Assembly (NCBI GenBank): GCA_009667805.1
Contig: CM019068.1
Span: 9,922,182-9,986,181, forward strand
DNA length: 64,000 nt
DNA from: Leptobrachium leishanense
Taxonomy: Eukaryota > Chordata > Amphibia > Anura > Megophryidae
Direction of reading: 5' to 3'
The stretch's first letter is position 1; every line of letters begins with the position of its first letter. The position numbers and the translations under genes are program-made. A model generated the notes under the pieces. It did not search any database, was not told where the DNA came from, and saw only the letters and a program-made list of their open reading frames with translations. Below, one piece after another: positions 53,346-63,729 of the stretch.

Positions 53346-54030
53346 ATATATACACATGTAAGTTATGGTGGAGCGAGATCAAAAAGTGAGATTAAAAGCC
53401 TCCACGCAGCAAGTGATAACGTTTATCATTGTAGAAGGCAATATGGGGAATGTAGCACGTGAGCGCCGTGAAGCGGCTCCCTGAATTGCTGGGAGGTGTT
53501 AATGTCTTCTACAACTATAAACTTTATTATTTGTGGTGTAGAGGCTTTTAATCTCACTTTTTGCCCTCGCTCCACCACAACTTAGGCTAGGGTCAGACGA
53601 ACGCACTTTTCACGTTGTCCGTGAAAAAGTGCATTCGAACGAATGGGCGTATTTTTTCACGGAATACGCGATAGCGGTCATACGATGCGCATTTTCGTCC
53701 GTGATATTGTACGGATCATCAATAAAACCCTTTTTGCGTCTGGACGTTATGTTGGCCGGACATTAGCAGCGTCTGACGTCTCCTAATCACGCACACACGC
53801 CGCTAGTGGACGCAGCGCACTCTTTACGTCAGTAGTAGCGGTTTGACGTTCTCGAAAAAATGCGTTCGTTTGCCACTTGCGTTGGGCGGACGAACTTTCG
53901 TGCGGCCGTTCGTCGTATGTTCCCCGGCATTGGACGTCATTTGCTGCTAGCATGGCCGTGATTTCGTGCGGCTAAACGCACGTTAAAACTGCTTTCGTCT
54001 GACCTTAGCCTTAAATGTGTATTGATTTGC
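53346..54030. mobile_element. Inverted-repeat element interrupted by MITE copy C
   Basis: The left arm 53346-53404 ('taagttatggtggagcgaga', 'gtgagattaaaagcctccac') is complementary to the right arm starting at 53538 ('gtagaggcttttaatctcac', 'cctcgctccaccacaactta'). The match continues past the MITE: 'acttacatgtgtat' on the left arm complement against 'actta' plus 'aatgtgtat' at 54014. The original element was therefore about 250 bp with arms of about 55 bp. Confidence 0.8.
53585..54010 (+). mobile_element. Harbinger-like MITE copy C
   Basis: The left terminus 'GGCTAGGGTCAGACGAACGC' and inverted right terminus 'GTCTGACCTTAGCC' are flanked by TTA at 53582-53584 and 54011-54013. The pre-insertion sequence is supported by the arm of the inverted-repeat element it interrupts, which confirms a 3-bp TTA target duplication. 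Confidence 0.9.
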
Positions 54031-54058
54031 CCTCCAGGTTAAGCATCAAATACCAACG

Positions 54059-54133
54059 AGTCGCGGCCTATCTCCTGCTGATGAGGGCATAATAAGCCTA
54101 AAACAGCTGTCCAGTCCAGGAGTGGCTGTGGCT
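54059..54133 (+). ncRNA. Type I hammerhead ribozyme-like sequence, probably decayed
   Basis: The core CTGATGA is at 54078-54084. Stem II pairs 54085-54088 with 54096-54099 (loop 'ataataa'). Next comes AAAA where GAAA is canonical (the G12 position is A100 in 54100). A minimal stem III follows ('acagctgt', 54103-54110), then C54111 as the cleavage-site nucleotide. Stem I opens with 54075-54077 against 54112-54114, then an internal loop, then a 10-bp distal helix of 'agtcgcggcc' (54059-54068) with 'ggctgtggct' (54124-54133) including three G-U pairs. Type I hammerheads of this shape are known in vertebrate Penelope-like and SINE-type repeats. The G12 change predicts loss of activity. Confidence 0.7.
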
Positions 54134-54300
54134 AGGGATGTGCATGACTTTTTTTTCGTCCCGTTGCATTTTTTTGGGTGGTTTTTTTTCCATTTCGGAT
54201 CATTTTGATTTGGTGATTCGGATCATTTTGGCGATTCAGATCATTTCAGGTGATTCGAATCAGTTATTTTTTTTATTTCATTTTTTATTGCTTATTTAAG
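54133..54300. mobile_element. Possible hAT terminus with short 'gattcggatcatttt' repeats
   Basis: 'TAGGGATGTGCATGA' at 54133 is the kind of terminus seen in hAT elements. It is followed by about three copies of a 'ggtgattcggatcattttgg'-like unit. No opposite end was found, so it is probably truncated. Confidence 0.4.
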
Positions 54301-54528
54301 AATGGGAAGTAGATTTACTGCCAATAGAATGAAAGTTTCTTTACTTATTTATTCTTTTACGATTTTTTTGGGTGATATTTTAGGTTTCCTAACTTTTTTT
54401 AAAGAAACAAGGCTTTTTAACCCAGAGGTTTCAGTGCAACATATGTATCCACACACTGCTGGGAAGAGCCTGAAAAAGGAGAGCTTTTATTCCGCCCAAG
54501 TGAACCAGGCAACATTTCAACTCTAAAG

Positions 54529-55449
54529 GGGTTATTCAGAGAGCAAAATCTCAGTGCCCTCTCGTTTGGCTCACTTGCACTTCGGCAATTTCAATTCGCG
54601 GACCCTGCGGTGAATTCAGCAATCACAACAGGGTCCCCGAAATGCGCTGAACACGGCGGATCAGCCTGCCGAGCGCCGATGAACTGGTTAGAAAAAAAAA
54701 CTGAACTTTTAAAAAAATAATAATAATAAAAGCGTTTAAAACAAGAAAATGCATGAAAATAATAATAAAAAAGGTCCTATAAAAATAGTATAACATTCAG
54801 TTATAAGTAAAGATGTGTATAGAACAAAAAAAACACATTTAAAAAAAAAAAGGAAATCAAAATTTTTGCTGAAAAAGATCCAGAAAAATACCTAAAAAAT
54901 TATAAAAACTAACAATTATTCAGAGAAAGGTGAAACGCTGGAGAACATTTGGGGAAGTGAAAATTCTAGGTCAAAATAGTCAAACCTGAAAAATTCTCCC
55001 ATTTATCTCACTTTCCAGATCGGCTATTTTTTCCTAGAATTTTCACTTCTGCAAAATAAAAATAAAAAAGCTTTTTGCCGCAAATGAAAAGAATAAAGGG
55101 TTGAATAAAGAATTTATAAAAATGCAAATATTTTTTTACATTGAATCGCATGTGATTTACCTGTTTAAACCTGTGGAACTGAATCACCGAAAATCAGGGC
55201 ATTTTGCCAACATTTCGGTGCAGTTCGGCGTCTCTGAATAGATTAACCATTACTTCTCTATGGGACAATTTCACTGGCACCGAAGGTTGATCTGAGGTGA
55301 ATTGCACCGTATTACGCTGTTAGTTTGCCAGGATTTGGTGAATTGCCAGCTTTCTGAACAGACCAACTGCCACAAAATTGCACCGTGCGTAGAAATTCAC
55401 TGTTCGGTGCAATTCGGTGGCAAGTTCAGCTCTTATTGAATAACCCTTT
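54529..55449. mobile_element. Family B transposon, copy B6, both termini present
   Basis: The left end 'aaaggggttattcagagagc' and the right end (complement 'aaagggttattcaataagag') define the terminal inverted repeat AAAGGGGTTATTCA. The interior has 'ggaccctgcggtgaattcag', a long A-rich core and 'ctgaacagaccaactgccac'. No target duplication is convincing. It is the best copy for defining the family ends. Confidence 0.75.
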
Positions 55450-55732
55450 GACTTGACAATCCAAGGCTTGATAAAGACTCATTTAGAGTCGAAACGTTGT
55501 CGGCTCCGGTTGGGTGGATAAAAGCTCTACTTATTATGTCTGGAGATGCACAGTCATCAGTTCTTGATTCATTTTGCAGGGATTGAGGAACCGTAAGACC
55601 ACAGGGATGCCATGGTGCCGATTCCTACATTGTTGGTTGATACGGAGGTGAAGGTGTTATGTTGCTGTGTTTTTGGGACAAATTCTTGATTTAAGACACT
55701 TGAAGGAAAATAAAGGAAAAGCCCAGAACAAT
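55450..55732. repeat. Dispersed repeat fragment with GAAACGTTGTC hairpin motif (55470-55503)
   Basis: 'cttgataaagactcatttag' then 'agtcgaaacgttgtcggctc': the 5-bp stem gactc/gagtc is followed by GAAA and a minimal 'cgttgtc'. This is the arrangement of a hammerhead core with the CTGATGA box degenerated to TTGATAA. A similar fragment is at 15100. The rest of the interval is unique. Confidence 0.5.
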
Positions 55733-55826
55733 TGGATCAGGGACATTTGGATCAGGGACAGTTGGATCAGGGACAGTTGGATCAGGGGCATTTGGATCAG
55801 GGACATTTGGATCAGGGACAGTTGGA
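55733..55826. repeat. 15-bp minisatellite, about 6 copies
   Basis: Unit 'ggatcagggacagtt' with cagtt/cattt variation. Some open frames run through it by periodicity. Confidence 0.93.
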
Positions 55827-56459
55827 GGGTGCGACACATATACGCTCTCTGAGCGAGCGGTCGGCTCTGCCCAGGCCCGCGGTGCCCGGCTACTCATCCG
55901 TAGACTAAACTTCAACATCACAAACCAAACTCACAGAAAGACAAGAAATATCCGAGAAGGCACCGCATGGTACCAATAATATGCATTTACTTAAAATCAT
56001 CACCGAAACCAGCAGAAATTAATTCCCGTGTCCCTTCCACCCCATCCCATGAGGCACGAGGAGAACGCACTAAATCTAACCTTGAGATTCCTAAATTCAG
56101 ACAGTTTGGGATTGGTCGCCGCCTTGTGACCGGCGCACAATTTGTTAGGAGTATCGTGCAGGGATACAATGTGTATCACCGCATTCCACACACGCAGCAT
56201 ACTATGCTCTCACCACATTGTTAGTTTGATTGACTTAATGCTGGGTCTTTAGATAAGCCACGCTCCGGGGTAAATATAGCGCTGAGTATACTCATGGCAC
56301 CCCCCCCCCTTTACTATGCTGCCCGGGGCGGCTAATTAAACGATGGAGATATTTATTTGCCTTTCACCGCCTGCGCAGAAAAGGTTTGAACAACAAAGAA
56401 ACAATCGATGACATTTTTATGGCACTCGCTGCTTCAATACAAGAGATCGCGAGCTTTAA
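55827..56459. other. Unique spacer, no gene recognised
   Basis: Short open frames at 55967-56224 and 56364-56582 show no family. Includes a C run at 56301-56310. Confidence 0.45.
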
Positions 56460-56848
56460 GGCTGGGGTCAGACGAACGCATTTTGAACCTGCGTTGAGCC
56501 GCACTTTATCACGGCCGCAGTAGCAGCAAATGATGGCCAATATACAAAGTACGGCCGCGCAACGCAAGCGGCAAACAAACACATTTTTGCAAGAACGTCG
56601 AACCGCTAGTACTGACGTACAGAGTGCGCTGCGTCTGCTAGCGGCGTGTGTGCGTGATTAGGAGACATCAGACGCTGCTCATGTTCGGCCAACATAACGT
56701 CCAGACGCAAAAAGTGTTTTATTGACGATCTGTAAAAAAACGCGCATCGTTTGACCACTTTCGCGTCCACCGCAAAACAAATACGTCAATGCGTTCGGAC
56801 GCACTTTTTGACGGTCGATGCGAAAAATGCATTCGTTTGACTCTAGCC
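56460..56848 (-). mobile_element. Harbinger-like MITE copy D
   Basis: Terminus 'GGCTGGGGTCAGACGAACGC' and inverted end 'GTTTGACTCTAGCC', with TAA on the left and TTA on the right. The interior 'atcacggccgcagtagcagc' places it in the same family, reversed relative to copy C. Somewhat shorter (389 bp) than its siblings, so it carries internal deletions. Confidence 0.85.
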
Positions 56849-57551
56849 TTAATGCCGGAATTTTCTGATTGTTTTTCGATTTTTGTACATTTTTTCCGCA
56901 GCCGCTAAAAGTGGAAATTTAGCTTGTAATAGAATATTAATTTCTGTGTCACAAGAGATCATAGATATATCTACCCAGCCCGTCTGTAGCATTTGAAGCT
57001 GCTATTAAAAGGACACTCTGGCCACCATGATCACTTTAATGTAATGACGTGGCCCTGGTGCCTATAAGGGCAGATAACGGAGGGTGCAAGTTCCCTCACT
57101 TCCTCCTGTGATGATCTGTCAAATGTTATCCTGTCTCAGGGTATTGAAACCCTGTCTACATTGTACCCGTTGTTCAGCGCTGCGGAATATGTTGGTGCTA
57201 TATAATTAAAATATGATAATAAGATGGGTCAGAGAGAACCTTGAATTTTAACCAGAAAAAAATACTCTAAAGTGCATTAAAAATAGGGCAATAGTTTAGG
57301 GTTATGGAGACAGACTCCAAAAATAATCCGTCACAGTGATAGGTTATGTGGGGTTTCCTGTGGCCCCTAGACCTTGTTGCTGTAGCCGTGGCAGTGAATA
57401 TGTTAAATGTGAGTGCATTCTGAACACGGACCTCTAGGGGGAGCAAATAACACAGCCAAGGAATGACTAATGCGACTCACAGTCCCGTCCAGCGTCTCAT
57501 CCCGAGCGCAGCTTATTATGATTATTACCCTAAACAAATCCAAGCACTGTA
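56849..57551. other. Spacer with a family M end (57004-57115) and a SINE-like tail (57158-57222)
   Basis: 'attaaaaggacactctggcc' at 57004 is a family M terminus, followed by 'catgatcactttaatgtaat'. 'cgttgttcagcgctgcggaa' with 'tatgttggtgctatataatt' at about 57170-57210 is the SINE tail also found at 36206 and 28540. The remainder is unique. Confidence 0.6.
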
Positions 57552-58158
57552 AGGGGTTATTCTCTCCTTCCCTGCATTTCGGGGAATCAAATCCCCCCCC
57601 CAACCCTGCGGTAAATTCAGCATTCACCACAGGGTCCCCAGAGTGCAGGGAACGGATCCAAAAATCTGACGCAAAACCGCTGAAAGAAATCCGAAAATCC
57701 ACTGAAAAGCACAGCCAATACGATCTGAAGTATTGGATCACTTCGAACCGCTGTAAAACACACGCCGAACACGTCCAAAAAAAGCAGACGATCCTCCAAA
57801 CAACGTGCCGACCAGCCGCTGGAAAAAGCTGACAAGCCGACGAACGGGGTAAAATGAAAAAAAATAAATGTTTGAAAGTTTCAAAATTGAAACACTGTTT
57901 GCAAAAAACTACTGAATGAAAATGTCTGTAATTTACACATAAAGATCCAATGAATGATAATAGAAAGGTCTGTTATAGAAAAAAGAAAAACTGCTATAAA
58001 AAAAAAATAATAATTGGGGGGGGGGATTACCGAAAAAATCCCCAAAAGTGCCTAAAAGATCCTAAGTAAATAAAGAGATTTTTTGCTGCAAATCAAAATA
58101 ATAAACGGTTTATTAGATATTGGATTAAAACGGGAATATTTTTTACATTGAAGCCTAT
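57552..58158 (-). mobile_element. Family B transposon, copy B7, truncated
   Basis: Starts 'aaggggttattctctccttc' with 'cctgcatttcggggaatcaa', then 'accacagggtccccagagtg', the A-rich core, and 'acggtttattagatattgga'. It stops at 'attgaagcctatg', where siblings continue with the 27-bp repeats. A different hairpin-rich sequence follows. Confidence 0.78.
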
Positions 58159-58649
58159 GCCCCGGGATGCTCGCGGCAGCACTAAGCACCACCGCGAGCA
58201 TCCACTCGATGGAGTCCATAGAACTTCATTGAGTTTCCCCCTGCCGGTCACATGACCAGCCGGATCTCGCCTTGCAAGATCCAGCAGGTCGGCAAAGTGA
58301 TCTGCAGGGAGAGAATGGGGGACTTTTCCCCCCAGTCTCTCCCTCGGTTCCCGGTGACAGAGAAGGCGGACGGAGCCGCGGTCCTCTGCGCGGGATAGGA
58401 GGTGAGTATCTGACTATTTCTTTATTTTTTTTGGCTGGTGCTAACGGAATCTGCACCAGCGAATCCGTTAGCACCAGGTCCAGGCTATGGTTAACATTTT
58501 GTTAACCGCAGCCGGACGTTACCAATTTTTCTTTACTTCACATTTTGCAATTTGTTCTGGTTAACGAGAGCACCACAGTGTGGGGATATAGCGAATCCTT
58601 AAAAGTGTATATCTAGCGCCACAGAGTATAACCCCTCTTCTTTTTTATG
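58159..58649. other. Spacer with two perfect hairpins
   Basis: Hairpin 1 pairs 58165-58176 ('ggatgctcgcgg') with 58192-58203. Hairpin 2 pairs 58436-58448 ('tggtgctaacgga') with 58464-58476. Both have 15-base loops. They may be parts of a palindromic transposon joined to the truncated B7 copy, but no outer ends were found. Confidence 0.6.
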
Positions 58650-61600
58650 CGCTATGGGGCGTCTGCAGCGTGATAATATACAGACGGGTGTGTGCAGCGT
58701 GATAATATACAGACATGCGCTATGGGGCATCTGCAGCGTGATAATATACAGACATGCGCTATGGGGCGTCTGCAGCGTGATAATATACAGACATACGCTA
58801 TGGGGCGTCTGCAGCGTGATAATATACAGACATGCGCTATGGGGCGTCTGCAGCGTGATAATATACAGACATACGCTATGGGGCGTCTGCAGCGTGATAA
58901 TATACAGACATATGCTATGGGGCGTCTGCAGCGTGATAATATACAGACATATGCTATGGGGCGTCTGCAGCGTGATAATATACAGACGGGTGTGTGCAGC
59001 GTGATAATATAAAGACATGCGCTATGGGGCGTCTGCAGCGTGATAATATACAGACGGGTGTGTGCAGCGTGATAATATAAAGACATGCGCTATGGGGCAT
59101 CTGCAGCGTGATAATATACAGACATGCGCTATGGGGCGTCTGCAGCGTGATAATATACAGACATACGCTATGGGGCGTCTGCAGTGTGATAATATACAGA
59201 CATGTGCTATGGGGCGTCTGCAGCGTGATAATATACAGACATACGCTATGGGGCGTCTGCAGCGTGATAATATACAGACGGGTGGCTGCAGCGTGATAAT
59301 ATACAGACATGCGCTATGGGGTGTCTGCAGTGTGATAATATACAGACATACGCTATGGGGCGTCTGCAGCGTGATAATATACAGATGGGTGTGTGCAGCG
59401 TGATAATATACAGACATGCGCTATGGGGTGTCTGCAGTGTGATAATATACAGACATACGCTATGGGGCGTCTGCAGCGTGATAATATACAGATGGGTGTG
59501 TGCAGCGTGATAATATACAGACATGCGCTATGGGGCGTCTGCAGCGTGATAATATACAGACATACGCTATGGGGCGTCTGCAGCGTGATAATATACAGAC
59601 ATGCACTATGGGGCGTCTGCAGCGTGATAATATACAGACATGCGCTATGGGGCATCTGCAGTGTGATAATATACAGACATGCGCTATGGGGCGTCTGCAG
59701 CGTGATAATATACAGACATATGCTATGGGGCGTCTGCAGCGTGATAATATCAGACATGCGCTATGGGGCATCTGTAGTGTGATAATATACAGACGGGTGT
59801 CTGCAGCATGATAATATACAGACATGCGCTATGGGGCGTCTGCAGCGTGATAATATACAGACATACGCTATGGGGAGTCTGCAGCGTGATAATATACACA
59901 TGCGCTATGGGGCATCTGCAGCGTGATAATATACAGACGGGTGTCTGCAGCATGATAATATACAGACATGCGCTATGGGGCGTCTGCAGCGTGATAATAT
60001 ACAGACATGCGCTATGGGGCATCTGTAGTGTGATAATATCAGACATGCGCTATGGGGCGTCTGCAGTGTGATAATATACAGACATGCGCTATGGGGCGTC
60101 TGCAGCGTGATAATATACAGACATGCGCTATGGGGCGTCTGCAGCGTGATAATATACAGACATGCGCTATGGGGCGTCTGCAGCGTGATAATATACAGAC
60201 GGGTGTGTGCAGCGTGATAATATACAGACATGTGCTATGGGGCGTCTGCAGCGTGATAATATACAGACATGCGCTATGGGGCGTCTGCAGTGTGATAATA
60301 TACAGACATGCGCTATGGGGTGTCTGCAGTGTGATAATATACAGACATGCGCTATGGGGCGTCTGCAGCGTGATAATATACAGACATGCGCTATGGGGCG
60401 TCTGCAGCGTGATAATATACAGACATGCGCTATGGGGCGTCTGCAGCGTGATAATATACAGACATGCGCTATGGGGCGTCTGCAGCGTGATAATATACAG
60501 ACGGGTGTGTGCAGCGTGATAATATACAGACATGTGCTATGGGGCGTCTGCAGCGTGATAATATACAGACATGCGCTATGGGGCGTCTGCAGCGTGATAA
60601 TATACAGACATGCGCTATGGGGCGTCTGCAGTGTGATAATATACAGACATGCGCTATGGAGCGTCTGCAGCATGATAATATACAGACATGCGCTATGGGG
60701 CGTCTGCAGCGTGATAATATACAGACATGCGCTATGGGGCGTCTGCAGTGTGATAATATACAGACATGCGCTATGGGGCGTCTGCAGCGTGATAATATAC
60801 AGACATACGCTATGGGGTGTCTGCAGTGTGATAATATACAGACATACGCTATGGGGCGTCTGCAGCGTGATAATATACAGACGGGTGTGTGCAGCGTGAT
60901 AATATACAGACATGCGCTATGGGGCGTCTGCAGCGTGATAATATACAGACATGCGCTATGGGGCGTCTGCAGTGTGATAATATACAGACATGCGCTATGG
61001 GGCGTCTGCAGTGTGATAATATACAGACATATGCTATGGGGCGTCTGCAGCGTGATAATATCAGACATGCGCTATGGGGCGTCTGCAGTGTGATAATATA
61101 CAGACATGCGCTATGGGGCGTCTGCAGTGTGATAATATACAGACATGCGCTATGGGGTGTCTGCAGTGTGATAATATACAGACATGCGCTATGGGGCGTC
61201 TGCAGCGTGATAATATACAGACATGCGCTATGGGGCATCTGCAGTGTGATAATATACAGACATACGCTATGGGGTGTCTGCAGTGTGATAATATACAGAC
61301 ATGCGCTATGAGGCGTCTGCAGCGTGATAATATACAGACATGCGCTATGGGGCGTCTGCAGTGTGATAATATACAGACATGCACTATGGGGCGTCTGCAG
61401 CGTGATAATATACAGACATGCACTATGGGGCGTCTGCAGCGTGATAATATACAGACATGCACTATGGGGCGTCTGCAGTGTGATAATATACAGACATGCG
61501 CTATGGGGCGTCTGCAGTGTGATAATATACAGACATGCGCTATGGGGTGTCTGCAGTGTGATAATATACAGACATGCACTATGGGGCATCTGCAGTGTGA

Positions 61601-61670
61601 TAATATACAGACATGTGCTATGGGGTGTCTGCAGTGTGATAATATACAGACATGCACTATGGGGCGTCTC
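58650..61670. repeat. 39-bp minisatellite, about 77 copies, with 29-bp short units
   Basis: Unit 'gcgctatggggcgtctgcag' plus 'cgtgataatatacagacat' (39 bp). Short units of 29 bp ('acgggtgtgtgcagcgtgat' form) occur at intervals. They delimit larger repeats of 68 bp (58989 and 59057), 107 bp (59282, 59390, 59497) and about 302 bp (60199, 60501). The period is divisible by three, so several frames on both strands stay open for up to 315 codons. This is periodicity, not coding evidence. Confidence 0.97.
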
Positions 61671-62639
61671 TGTTTTTATATCGTCCTGCGTAGATATGTA
61701 CATAATGCTAAACGCACCCGGCAATGGTGAAGACTTAACAAAATGACAAAAAGAAACAAAAAGAAGCAATGTCTCTCGCGGCTCTCTCCGTCTCACAATC
61801 CTCAGCCGCCATGTCTGATTCTAGATCCCGCAATGTATCCAAATGCTTTTATGTAACGATACGTGGGTTAAAGAGGCTGATCTTTTCAGCGATGGGACAC
61901 GGAGAGCTTTATATGCCTCATGTTATGTCTTCCAGCTCTCTGGATATGTGTTCACGCCTTGTCATGCCGTCTGCTCTGGCCGTCTCCGCCGCGCTATATT
62001 AAGTAATGCTATCCATCACCCTTAACCAGCCTGGTCAAAATCACCCAGAACTGGGTATCGCTGCGCATGTTGCAGGATTACGCTGCGAATATGCCAGGGA
62101 TTTTACATATTTGTGACTGTGCCATGGAATAAAAACAAGTCGTTTCATCGTCTTTACGTTCGCACACATTAAACACGTGACTGCTTGGATAAAGATTAGG
62201 AGAACGAGCTTTCACCGTCCAAATGTTTTATATTTCGGGATTATTGGTCGCTGGGGGAATGAATGGGTCTGTCCCCCTTTTAAAGCAGGACAGGTGGGGG
62301 TATGGCCAGAGCTTGATAAATATGGGCTCCAGGTCACTGTGCCCGTGTCCCCCCTGTTATGCAGCTGCCACATGCCAGGGAGATGTTATGTAACTGTAAG
62401 CAACCGGTGCCCACATTGCATGTATTAACCCCTTACACCCCCTGTAACCAATGAGTGCACACATATTAGTAATGGGTCACCTGCACATTGTGTGCATTGT
62501 GTGTGAAGCCATTAGTGATGTTACAGCCCTCACACTGCAATCATTAACCCCTTACACTCAGGTTAGCAGCAGCAGATTCCCAGCCCTCTGCTGGTTGCAG
62601 GATGTGAAGCAGCTATAGGTAAAGGTACAGTATGTGTGT
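61671..62639. other. Unique spacer, no gene recognised
   Basis: Contains 'taaccccttaca' motifs near 62427 and 62544. The open frame 62177-62428 has no recognised domain. Confidence 0.45.
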
Positions 62640-62769
62640 CTAAATGTATGTGTGTGCAGATGTATGGGTAAGTGTGTGCGTGTGTGTGTGTGTGCAGATG
62701 TATGGGTAAGAGTGTGTGTGCGTGTGTGTATGGGTAAGTGTGTGTGTGTGTGCGTGTGTGTATGGGTTA

Positions 62770-63194
62770 GGCTAGGGTCAGACTAACGCATTTTTCACGT
62801 TGTCCGTGAAAATGTGCGTTCGAAGAATGGACGTATTTTTTCACGGAATACGCAATAGCGGTCATACTATGCGCAGTTTCATCCGTGATTTTGTACGGAT
62901 CATCAATAAAACACTTCTTGCATCTGGACGTTATGTTGGCCGGACATAAGCAGCGTCTGATGTCTCCAATTCACGCACACACGCCGCTAGCGGACGCAGC
63001 GCACTCTGTACGTCAGTACTAGTGGTTTAACGTTCTCGAAAAAATGCGTTCATTTTCCACTTGCGTTGCGCAGCCGGACTTTTGTGCGACCGTACTTCGT
63101 ATATTGGCCGTCATTGCCCGTCATTTGCTGCTAGCACGGCCGTGATTAAGTGCGCCAGAACGCGCGTTCGCACTGCCTCAGTCTGACCCTAGCC
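62770..63194 (+). mobile_element. Harbinger-like MITE copy E
   Basis: Terminus 'GGCTAGGGTCAGACTAACGC' and inverted 'CAGTCTGACCCTAGCC'; flanks TTA and TAA. With copies A and F it belongs to the subfamily whose distal end reads 'actgcctcagtctgac'. It interrupts the GT-rich array. Confidence 0.9.
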
Positions 63195-63303
63195 TAAGAG
63201 AGTGTGTGTGTGTGTGTTTGTGTATGTGTGTGTGTGCGTGTGTGTATGGGTAAGAGAGTGTGTGTGCGTGTGTGTATGGGTAAGTGTGTGTGTGTATGGG
63301 TTA

Positions 63304-63729
63304 GGCTAGGGTCAGACTAACGCATTTTTCACGTTGTCCGTGAAAAAGTGCGTTCGAACGAATGGACGTATTTTTTCACGGAATACGCAATAGCGGTCAT
63401 ACGATGCGCAGTTTCATCCGTGATTTTGTACGGATCATCAATAAAACACTTTTTGGGTCTGGACGTTATGTTGGCCGGACATTAGCAGCGTCTGACGTCT
63501 CCTAATCACGCACACACGCCGCTAGCGGACGCAGCGCACTCTGTACGTCAGTACTAGTGGTTTCACGTTCTCGAAAAAATGCGTTTGTTTGCCGCTTGCG
63601 TTGCGCGGCCGCACTTTTGTGCGACCGTACTTCGTATATTGGCCGTCATTGCCCGGCATCTGCTGCTAGCACGGCCGTGATTAAGTGCGGCTGCACGCGC
63701 GTTCGTACTGCCTCAGTCTGACCCTAGCC
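63304..63729 (+). mobile_element. Harbinger-like MITE copy F, tandem duplicate of E with flanks
   Basis: Same termini as E. The flanking sequence on both sides ('gtgtatgggtta' left, 'taagagagtgtgtg' right) is the same as for E, 535 bp apart. A single insertion followed by tandem duplication of the array segment therefore explains both copies better than two independent insertions. The copies differ at scattered positions, so the duplication is not very recent. Confidence 0.9.

Noticed and set aside
58599..61796. Many long overlapping frames on both strands, up to 315 codons
   Set aside because: A 39-bp unit without stops gives simultaneous open frames on both strands. No evidence favours any one of them.
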